From NCBI RefSeq assembly GCF_003990335.1, contig NZ_CP034683.1, positions 1,874,501 to 1,938,500 of the forward strand: DNA of 64,000 nucleotides, in the 5' to 3' direction. Under the pieces are notes generated by a model, which made no database searches, was not told the origin of the DNA, and saw only the letters and a list, made by a program, of their open reading frames with translations. Each line of letters starts with the position of its first letter. Position 1 is the first letter of the stretch. This document shows, one piece after another, positions 1-9,666 of this stretch. This DNA comes from Rheinheimera mangrovi. GTDB taxonomy: Bacteria; Pseudomonadota; Gammaproteobacteria; Enterobacterales; Alteromonadaceae. A program made the translations under genes and the position numbers.

Positions 1-2470
1 TGGGTGCTTTTAGCAAGAGCTCAGCGTGGATAGGTAAAGGAATAAGCAAAGAAAACTGACTGCCTTGCTGCGGCACGCTGTGCAAAACAAGTTGGCACCC
101 CATTAAATCTGCCAGTTGTTTACAGATATATAAACCCAGCCCAGTGCCACCGAACTGCCTGCTGATACCGGGGTCGCCTTGCTCAAAAGCTGTGAACAGC
201 TTTTGTTGCATCTGTTCGCTGATGCCGGGGCCTGTATCGGAAATTGTCAATTGTAACTGACCTTGCTTTATCGCTGCAGATAATCGCACTTCGCCTTGCT
301 GAGTAAATTTAAGTGCATTGCCAACCAGATTCATCAGAATTTGTTTCAGCCGCAATGGGTCTGTATGCAAAGTGCGTGGCAGTGGGTAGCGGCAGTCCAG
401 GCTGAAAGACAGTGATTTCGCCGTTGCGGCTGGCAGCATGCTTTGATGCAGCTCACAGAGCAATGGTTGCAACTCAAAGTGTTGTAATTCCAGTGGAAGT
501 TTACCTTCCTCCATTTTCGCAGCGTCCAGAATATCGTTGACGATCTGCAGTAAAAACTTGCCCTGACTATCTATGGTTTGCAGCTGGCTTTGCAGTTGCG
601 GGGCATGAGGTTGTATCAAAATTTGTTGAATGAAGCCAAGAATAACAGTCAGAGGTGTACGTAGCTCATGGCTCATATTGGCGAGAAAGCGGGTTTTAGC
701 CAAAGCCAATTGTTGCGCTTTATCCCGCTCTATAGACAGTTCCGCAGTCCTTTCCTGCACCCTTTGCTCCAATTGCAGACTAAGAGTGGTTTTATCCGCC
801 AGAGCAGACTGCAATGCCTGATGACCCGCATGCAAGCGTTGCTGCAACGAGGTAAAGCTGGTCAATAATTGCTCAAACTCCAGCGCGGAATTATCCAGCT
901 GCTGCCTGGGGGTTTGAGAAGAGCCGAGCTTCATGCTTTCAATACAGCTGATCAGTTGTTGTAAAGCCAGGGTATAACCCGAAGCAAAACGCTGACTGCT
1001 GCGTGATAACAACTCAATACCAGCCAGAACGGCGAACAAGGCGATAAAGGTCAGAAGTTGGTAATACAGTGCTAAATGACTGTGATCCCAAAACAGCAGT
1101 AATTGCCAATTAGTACCCTCAACCGCGCTGCTTATTCGGATTTTATCGCCTGTTTGATTAAAATGCAGATGACTCTGACGATGAAAAGGAGAGTGGGTTA
1201 AATAGGGCTTAGACTCGGCCAGTGCAGCTGTCGCCAGATCAACCTGCAAGCCGGTTTCGTTTGGGTCCGCAAGGCCCCAGATTTTTATCTCTGCGCCGTC
1301 TGTCAACAATAACTGCAGACCTGGATCAGGCTGCGGCACCTTTAAGGCCGTTGTCAGCCTCTGCAGCGCTACGGACAGTTCCAATACTCCAGCGAACTCC
1401 TGCTGCCGATATAGCGGCATACTCAGGGCAAATAACAGATCCCGTCCAAGCTTCTGGCCCTGAAATACGTCGCTAATATAAGGCAAGCCCGTTTGCTGCG
1501 GTTTGCTGAAATAATCGCGGTGAGCAACTGAATGGCCTTGAATATCCTGTGCTATCTGTTCTTTGAAAAAAGCCGTTACTTTACCTACAGGATCTGTTCG
1601 CAACGCAGAAATAAATTCAGGCTGGCTTCGGACCAATTGCTGCAAACTTTGTTCATCACCTACCAGGAGCGCATAACCTGAGGCCAGTTTTAATTCCGCC
1701 TGATAAGACGACAGTCGTTGTTTGAGTTGATTGACTATCAGTTGTTGTTGGCTGGCGAGCTCCGAGACATGAGTGGATAAATTCAGTACGACTGTGCCAT
1801 GCAGCAATACACTAATCATCAGTGCCCAGGGAATAGCAGCGAGTAAAGCAATGCGGCTGGCTAGCTGTGACTTTAATGGCTGACGACGTTTTTCGTCAGG
1901 GCCTGCAGCCTGAACTTTAAAAAGCCGGGCGCAACGTTTAAGGATGAGCAGAGTGACAGTCAATATCAATGCGCTTATCAGCACCCAATTGAACCTTTGT
2001 GTATCCTCTGATAGGTAAAGTAATAAAAATACGCAGGCAAAAAAGTAAAGCACGACGGCCGTCCGACGTTTTCTGCTGTTATTTACGGCTGGTAGAAACA
2101 CCATTAACTGCAATAAAGAACAGGCCCAATAGACGGGTGAACTCAAAGGCATTAGGACGACAAGGGCGCAAGCAAGAGCGTACAGTATTCCAAGCCGTTG
2201 CATGACGACAATAAAAGCAAGATTTCCCAATAGTAAAGGGGTGCCCAGCGGAAACTCCAGAGCAAGAAAGTTTGCCAGGCAGCCGAAAAAGCTTAAACCA
2301 CAAAAATAAAGCAAACTGCTAGCTCTGCCGTTATCGGTTGCCTTGTAGTGTCGCGAGAGGAGCAAGGAATAATCCCATTTGAAAAAAATGATAACTTGAT
2401 AGTAGAAGATTTGACGCCGCAATACACTGCATAAGCGCAAATATTTTCTCTGCCTGACCAGCGAATTCAT
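1..2470 (-). CDS. membrane sensor histidine kinase, 3' end outside the window
   Basis: A long open frame on the minus strand runs off the left edge, giving 823 codons from an ATG at 2470. The N-terminal ~170 residues hold several hydrophobic stretches (a MASE-like multi-helix region, inferred). A helix near residue 190 and another near 470-485 bracket a ~270-residue extracytoplasmic region that looks like a Cache-type sensor. A coiled coil follows, then the HisKA dimerisation helix with SHELRTP (His601) and a HATPase domain with N box (about 713), DTGPGIS (about 745) and GGTGLGL (about 777). It should autophosphorylate on His601. The C-terminus is not visible, so a receiver domain (hybrid kinase) cannot be excluded. 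An in-frame ATG at 2518 is an alternative start; neither has a strong Shine-Dalgarno. It is divergent from uppP, and its ligand is unknown. Confidence 0.85.
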   Translation of the reverse strand, partial: MNSLVRQRKYLRLCSVLRRQIFYYQVIIFFKWDYSLLLSRHYKATDNGRASSLLYFCGLSFFGCLANFLALEFPLGTPLLLGNLAFIVVMQRLGILYALACALVVLMPLSSPVYWACSLLQLMVFLPAVNNSRKRRTAVVLYFFACVFLLLYLSEDTQRFNWVLISALILTVTLLILKRCARLFKVQAAGPDEKRRQPLKSQLASRIALLAAIPWALMISVLLHGTVVLNLSTHVSELASQQQLIVNQLKQRLSSYQAELKLASGYALLVGDEQSLQQLVRSQPEFISALRTDPVGKVTAFFKEQIAQDIQGHSVAHRDYFSKPQQTGLPYISDVFQGQKLGRDLLFALSMPLYRQQEFAGVLELSVALQRLTTALKVPQPDPGLQLLLTDGAEIKIWGLADPNETGLQVDLATAALAESKPYLTHSPFHRQSHLHFNQTGDKIRISSAVEGTNWQLLLFWDHSHLALYYQLLTFIALFAVLAGIELLSRSSQRFASGYTLALQQLISCIESMKLGSSQTPRQQLDNSALEFEQLLTSFTSLQQRLHAGHQALQSALADKTTLSLQLEQRVQERTAELSIERDKAQQLALAKTRFLANMSHELRTPLTVILGFIQQILIQPHAPQLQSQLQTIDSQGKFLLQIVNDILDAAKMEEGKLPLELQHFELQPLLCELHQSMLPAATAKSLSFSLDCRYPLPRTLHTDPLRLKQILMNLVGNALKFTQQGEVRLSAAIKQGQLQLTISDTGPGISEQMQQKLFTAFEQGDPGISRQFGGTGLGLYICKQLADLMGCQLVLHSVPQQGSQFSLLIPLPIHAELLLKAP

Positions 2471-2557
2471 GATTAAGGGTGACAAGCAGGACAGAGATGC
2501 AGATAATAGGCACCTCATTGATATTGCAAGGCTACCCGCCTGATTTATGGTGTTCTC

Positions 2558-3373
2558 ATGGATTTTTTAATTTTACTCAAGGCCTTAATACTGGGGATAG
2601 TCGAAGGTTTGACCGAGTTCCTGCCGGTTTCAAGCACAGGACATTTGATTGTTGTGGGAGATTTAATTAACTTTTACAACGAAGGCAAAGTTTTTGAAGT
2701 CGCGATCCAACTTGGTGCTATTCTGGCCGTCGTTTTTGAATACCGGAAGCGGTTTATCAGCGTAGCGACCGGCATTACTCATGATAAAAAAGCACAGAAT
2801 TTTGTTCTGAATTTGTTTGTCGCCTTCCTGCCTGCAGCCATTGTTGGTTTACTATTTATTAAATACATCAAACTTTATCTGTTTAACCCCATTACAGTGG
2901 CCACTATGCTGGTGTTGGGCGGTCTGGTGATTTTGTATGCAGAGCGCCGCACTCATGCGGTGAAGATCCATGATGTAGATGAAATCAGCTGGAAAGATGC
3001 GTTAAAAGTTGGCTGTGCTCAGATTATCGCGATGATACCCGGCACATCGCGCTCTGGCGCTACTATTATCGGCGGTCTGTTTTTTGGTTTTGATCGTAAA
3101 GTTGCCGCCGAGTTTTCATTTTTCCTGGCTGTACCTACCATGTTTGCCGCCACTTTTTACGACATTTTCAAACACCGCGACGTACTGAGTTTCGAACAAA
3201 TGCCGATGTTTATCGTGGGATTTGTCGCGGCTTTTGTCAGCGCTTTAATTGCAGTAAGAACCTTTGTTCGCTTTGTTTCTAACCATAGTTACGAGATTTT
3301 TGCCTGGTACCGCATTGCGTTTGGCCTGGTGATTCTGGCGTCCTGGTATTTTGGTTGGGTTAGCTGGTCTTAA
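2558..3373 (+). CDS. uppP: undecaprenyl-diphosphatase UppP/BacA
   Basis: Integral inner-membrane phosphatase that converts undecaprenyl diphosphate to undecaprenyl phosphate, recycling the lipid carrier for peptidoglycan and for polysaccharides such as those of the locus downstream. The 271 residues match the family length. The two family signatures are present: [14 protein letters not shown] at residues 16-29, with the conserved glutamates 16 and 20, and PGTSRSGAT at about 159-167. The rest is about eight hydrophobic helices. The ATG at 2558 gives the canonical MDFLILLKA start; the ribosome site is weak. The 3' end overlaps the convergent REC-HDOD gene by 14 nt, so no terminator can lie between them. 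Confidence 0.97.
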   Translation: MDFLILLKALILGIVEGLTEFLPVSSTGHLIVVGDLINFYNEGKVFEVAIQLGAILAVVFEYRKRFISVATGITHDKKAQNFVLNLFVAFLPAAIVGLLFIKYIKLYLFNPITVATMLVLGGLVILYAERRTHAVKIHDVDEISWKDALKVGCAQIIAMIPGTSRSGATIIGGLFFGFDRKVAAEFSFFLAVPTMFAATFYDIFKHRDVLSFEQMPMFIVGFVAAFVSALIAVRTFVRFVSNHSYEIFAWYRIAFGLVILASWYFGWVSWS

Positions 3374-4481
3374 TACCTGCTTGCAGCTCTGTCCAGGCAG
3401 GGTAGAGCTGCAGTGCTTCGAGAATGTGTTGGTCAGTTTCTTTTAGCTGAATAGTTTTAAATTGAGCCGCTTTGTGGGCGAGCCAATGTATAACTCCCGC
3501 CAGCGACTGACAGTCTTCCAGCTCGTCGGGCAGAATAACCGCTTGCACTATGCTCTGGTCAAATCCCCACAACGTCAGCAAGTAAGCTGAAATCATTGAA
3601 AAGTGACAGCTGTCTTCGTCAGCCATAGAGGGCTGCTGCAAATGCTCTGCCATCCAGCCCAGGCAGTCAAACAAGGAGACTAAAAATGCAGAATCCTGAA
3701 TGTCATTGCCAAGACCTGCTTGCTTACACAGATTACGCGCCAGACAAGCCTGATGAAAGGCCTGTTCCGTAATACGCTGATGTTGGCCTGCACTGATATG
3801 GCTTTGATAAGCCAGACTGCTTTTCAGAGCCAGTACTATAGACTTCATCAGATCCAGCCCAAGCCTGCTGATGGCTTCGGTCAAAGAGATAGTCGGGCGA
3901 GAAAACCCCAAAAAGGCGGAGTTGGCTAATTGCAACAACCTACTGCTAACGACCGGATCGTGGCAGATCAGTTCAGCGATATCTTTGAGCTGGAACTCAG
4001 CTTTGTTGAGCATCGCTTCTATTTTCTGGTACAGAGGCGGCAGGACCGGCAATACACAAAGGCGACCCAGATAGGCTCGTTCAGCCGGAGAGAAGTTCAA
4101 TGCTTGCAGCCGTTCAGCGCAGGAAAAAACCTGCAACAGTTGTTCATCGGTAAAAGGTTTCGCCAGAAAAAAATGGATCAGTGCGCTGTCCTGGATCAAT
4201 AGATCGGCCGAGTTGTCAGCGGTCAGTATACAGCGCAGTGCCAGAGGGCAGAGTTGCTGAACTTGTTGCAACACTTGCTCACCCTGTATGCCCGGCATCA
4301 GCCTGTCCGTCATCACCACATCAGGCGCCGGCCCTTTGGACAAACGTTCGGTTAATTGATGTGCATCCTGCATAGTTTCAACAGCCCAGTGTGGCAGCAA
4401 ACGACTCAGTGTTCGTTTCAGAGCCCGTAAAATCAGCTCGTCATCATCAATCAGCAACACCAGAAAGTCTTTAGTGGGCAT
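3360..4481 (-). CDS. response regulator with HDOD output domain (REC-HDOD)
   Basis: Soluble regulator of 373 residues. The REC domain (1-120) has the acidic cluster Asp12-14, phosphoacceptor Asp59 in MTDRLMPG and Lys108 in AKPF. An HDOD domain (about 135-330; [18 protein letters not shown] region) follows; HDOD proteins are HD-related but usually lack nuclease or phosphodiesterase residues and act as signalling scaffolds. The ATG at 4481 is preferred because AGGAGG lies 8 nt upstream; a TTG at 4499 in the same frame is less likely. It overlaps the end of the REC-PAS-GGDEF-EAL gene by 11 nt, so the two are probably translationally coupled and co-regulated. The output partner is unknown. Confidence 0.88.
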   Translation of the reverse strand: MPTKDFLVLLIDDDELILRALKRTLSRLLPHWAVETMQDAHQLTERLSKGPAPDVVMTDRLMPGIQGEQVLQQVQQLCPLALRCILTADNSADLLIQDSALIHFFLAKPFTDEQLLQVFSCAERLQALNFSPAERAYLGRLCVLPVLPPLYQKIEAMLNKAEFQLKDIAELICHDPVVSSRLLQLANSAFLGFSRPTISLTEAISRLGLDLMKSIVLALKSSLAYQSHISAGQHQRITEQAFHQACLARNLCKQAGLGNDIQDSAFLVSLFDCLGWMAEHLQQPSMADEDSCHFSMISAYLLTLWGFDQSIVQAVILPDELEDCQSLAGVIHWLAHKAAQFKTIQLKETDQHILEALQLYPAWTELQAGIKTS

Positions 4482-6471
4482 TGCTGAGTCCTCCTGCAAA
4501 GGGTTGTTGTTTGAGTATTGTGATAAAGTCTTTTTCAGTCAGGGGTTTACTGTAGTAATAGCCTTGGATCAGGTCGCAGTCCATGGCGTTGAGCAACTGT
4601 TGTTGTTCTTGCGTTTCTATTCCTTCGGCTGTGACCACCAGGTTCAAATCATGGGCCATCCGGATAATATTTCTGACCATGCCCTGGCTCTGTAAATCGC
4701 TGCTTAACTCAGTGATCAGGGATCTGTCCAGCTTCACCTCATCAATAGGTAGTTTGGTCAGATACGCCAGTGACGAATAACCAGTGCCAAAATCATCCAT
4801 CGAGATACGCACACCTATCTGATGCAGCTGTAACAATACTTTATTACTCAATTCAATATCTTCCATCAGATAGGTTTCAGTTATTTCCAGCTCAATTTGT
4901 TCTGGCTTTATGCCATAACTTCTAAGCAGTTGTTGCAACGAGTTGCTAAAGGTCGGATCCTGTAATTGTCGGCCTGAGACGTTGATACTGAGCCAGCCTA
5001 ACTCCAGACCTTGCTGATAGAAGGAGCGCAAGGCTATTAAGGATTGCTCCAGCACCCAAAGACCTATACGGATAATCTGTCCGTCCCGTTCAGCGATGGG
5101 CACAAATAAAGCAGGAGAAATACTGCCTAAGGTTGGATGATTCCAGCGCAACAGAACTTCGGCTTGCCGGATCCGACCATCAGCAAGGCTAATTTTAGGC
5201 TGGAAGTTAAGGCTGAAGCCGTTATGTTCGATGTCGTTATACAAAGCATTACTAATTTCAAACTGTTGTTTTTTACTTTCAAGAATGGCCTGTTCAAAGC
5301 GCATATAAAAATGGTGCTGATTGTTTCTGTTGGTTCTGCAGGCAAGGTTGGCGTACTTCAGCAATTTTTCTGCGATCACAGTGTCATCCGGCGCTATGGC
5401 ATAGCCCAGATTAAAATTCAGCTGCATTAACCTCTCGTCATGCATCACTGGTTTATCAAACACGGATAGGCATTCGCTCATCGCCAGTTGTATCGCCATT
5501 TCATCGCGGCAATGGGTAAAAATCAGCGCGAATTTATCGCCGGACAAGTACACCAGATGCTGACCGGCTTTGAGCTGTTGCTGCAACAGGAAAGCTACTT
5601 TATTGATCAGTAAATCAGTTTTGTGATAGCCGATAGCGTCATTGATCAAACTGAAATTATCTATGTCCAGCACTGCAACTGCGATCAGACCAGATTGTGC
5701 TGCAATTTGCTGCTCCAGCACCTGACAGGCTTGTTGATGGTTTAAAAGGTTACTCAGACTGGATAAATCTGAACTGAATTGTGGCAAGGACTCCAGTCGC
5801 TCCAGTTTCAGCAGCAAGTGCTCAGCTCTGGTCAACCTGTGGCTTAATTCAACTTCATGGTGCTGATGATCGAGGCACACCAGGGTGCTTTGCTGACTCA
5901 TTAAAAACTGCTGAAGTTGCTCGATGGGCAGAGCAGGCAGAAATGCAGACAAAGGGCTGTTGCTGATGTTGGCTGGATCAAGCTGCCACAATTTGGCCAA
6001 GGCGGCATTGACCCTGAGTATCTGGCCTTGTGTGTTCACCTCTATCAAGGCGTCCTGACTGCTGATCAATAACTGAGTATATAAATCAGGTTGAGTACGT
6101 CGTTGGTATTCAAGTTCGGAGCGTTGAATTTCGTCCAATAGCAGATGGTCTGTCCATGGCTTTTGCAAAAACTTATAGGCAATGCCCGAATTTAGTGTTT
6201 CCACCACCGCATTAAAGTCGGCGTAGCCACTTAAGATCAGACCCACTATCTGTGGGTAATGTTTTTTCACTGCTCTGAGCAACTCATTGCCGCACATCAA
6301 GGGCATGCGAAAATCCGTCAGTACTATGTGCACCTGATGCTGTGTCAGCAATTCCAGAGCCTGAGCTCCACTGCTGGCGACTATTACCTGATAACCCGCA
6401 CGGCAAAGCAAACGTTCAAGGCTTCGCTGCACAGCAGCTTCATCATCCACGATCAGTATTTTACTGTGCAT
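4471..6471 (-). CDS. response regulator c-di-GMP phosphodiesterase (REC-PAS-GGDEF-EAL), HnoB-like
   Basis: A 666-residue cytoplasmic protein. REC (1-120) has phosphoacceptor Asp53 (LTDFRMP) and Lys104. A PAS domain spans about 130-185. The GGDEF domain (about 240-400) has the degenerate signature SGDKF at 310-314, so cyclase activity is not expected. The EAL domain (about 408-655) keeps the catalytic set: Glu438 (EVLLRW), Asn497, Glu529, DDFGTGYS with Asp559/560, Lys580, Glu616 and Gln636. It should hydrolyse c-di-GMP to pGpG, with phosphorylation tuning activity. The receiver-EAL layout and the adjacent HTH-REC and REC-HD-GYP genes resemble HnoB of the Shewanella NO network (inference from architecture). 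It lies 21 nt downstream of the HTH-REC gene, in one operon with it. Confidence 0.9.
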   Translation of the reverse strand: MHSKILIVDDEAAVQRSLERLLCRAGYQVIVASSGAQALELLTQHQVHIVLTDFRMPLMCGNELLRAVKKHYPQIVGLILSGYADFNAVVETLNSGIAYKFLQKPWTDHLLLDEIQRSELEYQRRTQPDLYTQLLISSQDALIEVNTQGQILRVNAALAKLWQLDPANISNSPLSAFLPALPIEQLQQFLMSQQSTLVCLDHQHHEVELSHRLTRAEHLLLKLERLESLPQFSSDLSSLSNLLNHQQACQVLEQQIAAQSGLIAVAVLDIDNFSLINDAIGYHKTDLLINKVAFLLQQQLKAGQHLVYLSGDKFALIFTHCRDEMAIQLAMSECLSVFDKPVMHDERLMQLNFNLGYAIAPDDTVIAEKLLKYANLACRTNRNNQHHFYMRFEQAILESKKQQFEISNALYNDIEHNGFSLNFQPKISLADGRIRQAEVLLRWNHPTLGSISPALFVPIAERDGQIIRIGLWVLEQSLIALRSFYQQGLELGWLSINVSGRQLQDPTFSNSLQQLLRSYGIKPEQIELEITETYLMEDIELSNKVLLQLHQIGVRISMDDFGTGYSSLAYLTKLPIDEVKLDRSLITELSSDLQSQGMVRNIIRMAHDLNLVVTAEGIETQEQQQLLNAMDCDLIQGYYYSKPLTEKDFITILKQQPFAGGLSNAH

Positions 6472-6492
6472 TTTCAGCTCCTGGCGGGCTTG

Positions 6493-7044
6493 TTAGGGGA
6501 TTAACCGGGTTATGACGTCAAGTAACTCTGCATTGTCAAAAGGTTTGCTCAAGATCGCATCGGCGCCGGCCGCTTTTGCTTTGTCCAGTTCTGTTTGGCC
6601 TAAGCCTGAAATCACCAGAATTTTTATCTGGTTTATTTCCGGATGCTGGCGGATAAATTTCAGTACTTCAAAGCCATCCAGCCCCGGCATCTGTAAATCG
6701 AGGGTCATCACCGCAGGTTTATGTTGTAGCAGCAGGGCTCCTGCCTGAAATCCATCAGCTGCCATCATGACGTTGAATCCGCCAGATTGCAGCACACGAA
6801 GTATAGCGCGCCTGTAAGCAACTTCGTCATCAACCACTAAGACTGTTGTTGTGCTGGTTAAAGCCTGGGGTACAGGTATTTTTTGCTGCTGCAAAAAGCA
6901 AATAAAGTCTTCCAGCACTACTCTGTAGTTACCCCGGCCAGGTAACTTAAATCCTTTGAGTTGCCCTGAAGCTATCCAGCGGCTGACAGTGCGTTGATGC
7001 ACGTCACAATAGTGAGCAATTTCCCCAGGCGTCAGAGTTTTCAT
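6493..7044 (-). CDS. DNA-binding response regulator with N-terminal excisionase-type HTH (HTH-REC), HnoC-like
   Basis: A 183-residue protein with domains in the reverse of the usual order. Residues 1-55 form a MerR/excisionase-type helix-turn-helix (CDVHQRTVSRWIASGQLKG). Residues 66-183 are a receiver with Asp72-73, phosphoacceptor Asp116 (LDLQMPGLDG) and Lys167 (SKPF). It probably binds DNA under control of phosphorylation. HnoC of Shewanella is a comparable HTH/receiver regulator of its own signalling genes; equivalence here is inferred from neighbours. It is the first gene of the minus-strand operon, divergent from the REC-HD-GYP gene across a 105-nt gap, the obvious place for its operator. 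Confidence 0.88.
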   Translation of the reverse strand: MKTLTPGEIAHYCDVHQRTVSRWIASGQLKGFKLPGRGNYRVVLEDFICFLQQQKIPVPQALTSTTTVLVVDDEVAYRRAILRVLQSGGFNVMMAADGFQAGALLLQHKPAVMTLDLQMPGLDGFEVLKFIRQHPEINQIKILVISGLGQTELDKAKAAGADAILSKPFDNAELLDVITRLIP

Positions 7045-7118
7045 CGTTATTTTTTTAGCCTCATTCTTGCAGTTTGGTTGAATTTAGCATAGGTTTAAGA
7101 CAAATGCGACATTAGAGG

Positions 7119-7133
7119 CAAATAAGATATTTG
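7119..7133. promoter_or_regulatory. candidate operator palindrome in divergent intergenic region
   Basis: CAAATA-AGA-TATTTG is a perfect 6-3-6 inverted repeat lying 17 nt upstream of the REC-HD-GYP start, between it and the divergent HTH-REC gene. An operator for the HTH-REC protein is plausible, but the match is short and AT-rich, so chance is a real alternative. Confidence 0.25.
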
Positions 7134-7149
7134 TTGTGTCGGAGGCCCA

Positions 7150-8484
7150 ATGATGACCACTGCAGATCCATCTAGTACTACCGCTACAACACCTATTCGT
7201 GCTGCTGTGCTTTGTGTGGATGACGAAATCAGTATCCTCAAATCGTTGCAGCGCCTGCTGATGGCAACTGGTTTTGACGTAGTGACAGCAACTGGAGGCG
7301 AACAAGGACTGCTGCTGCTGGAAAAGCAAGAGTTTGCGGTCATTATCAGCGATATGCGCATGCCGGGTATGACAGGGGCCGAATTTTTGCAATTCGCAGC
7401 ACAGCGTTGTCCTGATAGTCAGCGTCTGGTACTCACAGGATATGCCGATATTGATTCAACGATAGTAGCCATTAATCAGGGGCAAATCCAACGCTACATT
7501 CAAAAGCCCTGGAGTAATGAAGCGCTTGTGGTGCAGGTTAGAGAGTCGGCAGAAAAATATCTACTGATTAAACAAAATAAAGAGTTGCAGCAAAAACTCA
7601 GTATACAAAATCACAAGCTGAAGGACATGAATCATCTGCTGGAGCAGCATGTATCTAAGCGTACAGCTCAGTTACGTAAAGTGTTAAAACAACTGGAGCT
7701 TGAACATAAGTCTTTGTTGGATTTGCTCTTTAACTTCATCAGTGTCAATCCGCATTTAAACGGACATTTTGCTCAGCATGTGGCCAGAACCTGTCATTTG
7801 TTATGTTCTCACCTGAAACTTGAACCCAAAGAACAGCAGCAAATAGTGATGGCAGGCTTATTGTCGCAGTTAGGGTTATTAGGCATGGATCCGATGCTTT
7901 ACAGCAAGTCCTATCATGTGCTGGATGGCACCGAGCGTCAGCAATATTGCACTCATCCTGCCATGGCTCAGTTGATGTTATTACCTGCCAGCCATCTGGC
8001 ATTGATGTCGGATGCGATTTACCACCAGTATGAACGTTACAACGGCTCTGGTAGTCCTGATCGCCTGGTGGGCACTGATATACCTCTGGGGGCACGTATT
8101 GTTGCTTTGGCCAGAGATTTTTGGTTGATGATAGAAAAGCTTGAGGGACCGCAAGACAGCGCATTTAGCAACGCAATAGTGCAATTGAAAATGCAACAGG
8201 GCAGCTCGTATGACCCGTTGTTATTGCAGATTTTGTCCAGTTTACCCGCTGAGCAGCTGTCCGGTGCAGAACTTATTGCTTCGTCTCATCAGCAGCTTGA
8301 AACCAATGAACTGGAACCCGGTATGATGCTGGAGCGTCCTTTGTACAATGAAAACCGAATTTTATTGCTGCCTCATGGTCATGTATTTACCAGTCAGAGT
8401 ATTGCCAAGCTGCAGCAGATCGAAGCGAAACGTCAGAAAAAATGGACCTTGCTGGTTTCTTCTGTGAAAGTAACTGCGGAGTAA
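7150..8484 (+). CDS. response regulator with degenerate HD-GYP domain, HnoD-like
   Basis: A 444-residue protein. REC (about 17-135) has phosphoacceptor Asp68 (ISDMRMPG) and Lys119 (QKPW). A long helix/coiled coil spans about 135-190. The following HD-GYP fold (about 195-360) has lost its catalytic residues: the HD position reads SQLG (239-242), the GYP signature reads GSP (301-303), and the usual VADVFDAL reads VALARDFW. It should therefore not hydrolyse c-di-GMP. In Shewanella, HnoD is a receiver with a degenerate HD-GYP domain that modulates HnoB, which fits this gene. GGAGG at 7141-7145 lies 4 nt before ATG 7150 and 7 nt before the adjacent ATG 7153, so either may be used. The FIST gene follows after 6 nt. 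Confidence 0.88.
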   Translation: MMTTADPSSTTATTPIRAAVLCVDDEISILKSLQRLLMATGFDVVTATGGEQGLLLLEKQEFAVIISDMRMPGMTGAEFLQFAAQRCPDSQRLVLTGYADIDSTIVAINQGQIQRYIQKPWSNEALVVQVRESAEKYLLIKQNKELQQKLSIQNHKLKDMNHLLEQHVSKRTAQLRKVLKQLELEHKSLLDLLFNFISVNPHLNGHFAQHVARTCHLLCSHLKLEPKEQQQIVMAGLLSQLGLLGMDPMLYSKSYHVLDGTERQQYCTHPAMAQLMLLPASHLALMSDAIYHQYERYNGSGSPDRLVGTDIPLGARIVALARDFWLMIEKLEGPQDSAFSNAIVQLKMQQGSSYDPLLLQILSSLPAEQLSGAELIASSHQQLETNELEPGMMLERPLYNENRILLLPHGHVFTSQSIAKLQQIEAKRQKKWTLLVSSVKVTAE

Positions 8485-8490
8485 TGGCAG

Positions 8491-9666
8491 ATGTTTGAAA
8501 TAAAGACAGCACATAGTAAAGCCAGCACTGCTGCAGAGATCTGGCAAGATTTGCAGCAGCAACTGGCAGGGCAGCATTTTCAGTTTGGATTGGTGATGGG
8601 GCATCACAGCTGTATTGCCCAATTGGCAGATGTCCCACTGGCGAGTGTGGCTGACCAATGGCTTGGGGGCAGCTCTTGTTTGGGGGTGATGACTGAGCAG
8701 GGTGTTTTTTTACAACAGGATAGCCTGGCGCTATTTATGATACGGGATGATGACGGGCATTATGGTTCAGGCAGTGCAGTGATTGAAGGCGTTAATATAG
8801 CCAAAGCGACTCGCGATGCTTTAACTTCGGCTTTGCAGCGGGCCGGACGGCCATTTCAGGTTCCTGAATTGGTGTGGTGTATGCAGCCTCCGGGCACAGA
8901 GGAAGCTGTATTAAAGCAAATTGAACAGGTACTGGGAAAGAAAGTTCCGGTCTATGGTGGCAGCAGCGCCGACGATGACGTATCGGGTCAATGGTTGCAA
9001 TACGATGGCAGGGCTATTCATCAGCAAGCCGTAGTGATCGCCGTGTTTTACCCTTCGGTGGCCATCAGTCACTTTTTTCATTCTGGTTATATTCCCACTG
9101 AACACAAGGGCATAGTAACCAAATCTCAGGGCCGTTTGTTACAGGAAATTGATCATCAGCCTGCGGTTGAGGTCTACAGCAGATGGCTGAACAGAAAAAT
9201 CACCAGCAACTATATGCAGCAGACCACCCTACATCCGCTGGGGTCGGTCATAGAGCATAGCCAGCTGGATGTGCCTTTGTATATGCTCAGCTTGCCAACT
9301 AATTTTCACCCTGATGGTTCTATCGAGCTTTTTGCTGAAGTAGAGCAGGGGAAACAACTCTGTTTAATGACAAGTGAAGTATCACGTTTGCTGAGCCGGA
9401 CTGGCACTATGTGTGAGTGCACCCGCTCTGTTTTGCCAGCGCAACGGGTTAGCGGCGGTATTATTGTTTTTTGTGGCGCCTGTTTGCTCAGCATCAAAGA
9501 TCAGATGGAATTTGTGCATAACAATGTAAAGCAAGCTTTGGGCGGCGCCCCTTTTTTGATTGCTTTCACTTTTGGTGAGCAGGGTTATGCCGTCGATCAG
9601 ACCAACAGGCACGGCAACCTGATGTATGCCACAGTTTTATTTGGAGAGGCGGATGCCCAGTATTGA
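8491..9666 (+). CDS. FIST-domain sensory protein, NosP-like
   Basis: A 391-residue soluble protein with no signal peptide or membrane helix. The N-terminal half (about 30-220, including FGLVMGHHS, VYGGSSADDD and YDGRAIHQQAVVIAVF) fits the FIST_N fold, and about 225-375 (VEVYSRWL, CLLSIKDQ and FGEQGY regions) fits FIST_C. FIST proteins are ligand sensors; some, named NosP, are haem proteins that bind nitric oxide and control a co-encoded histidine kinase. Here the kinase gene overlaps by 14 nt and Hno-type regulators flank it, so NosP function is a reasonable inference. The haem ligand cannot be identified from sequence alone; a small-molecule sensing FIST protein is the alternative. Confidence 0.85.
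   Translation: MFEIKTAHSKASTAAEIWQDLQQQLAGQHFQFGLVMGHHSCIAQLADVPLASVADQWLGGSSCLGVMTEQGVFLQQDSLALFMIRDDDGHYGSGSAVIEGVNIAKATRDALTSALQRAGRPFQVPELVWCMQPPGTEEAVLKQIEQVLGKKVPVYGGSSADDDVSGQWLQYDGRAIHQQAVVIAVFYPSVAISHFFHSGYIPTEHKGIVTKSQGRLLQEIDHQPAVEVYSRWLNRKITSNYMQQTTLHPLGSVIEHSQLDVPLYMLSLPTNFHPDGSIELFAEVEQGKQLCLMTSEVSRLLSRTGTMCECTRSVLPAQRVSGGIIVFCGACLLSIKDQMEFVHNNVKQALGGAPFLIAFTFGEQGYAVDQTNRHGNLMYATVLFGEADAQY

Noticed and set aside
2079..2513. Two short minus-strand frames near the left kinase start
   Set aside because: They are out of frame with the kinase, whose frame continues through this region as membrane helices.
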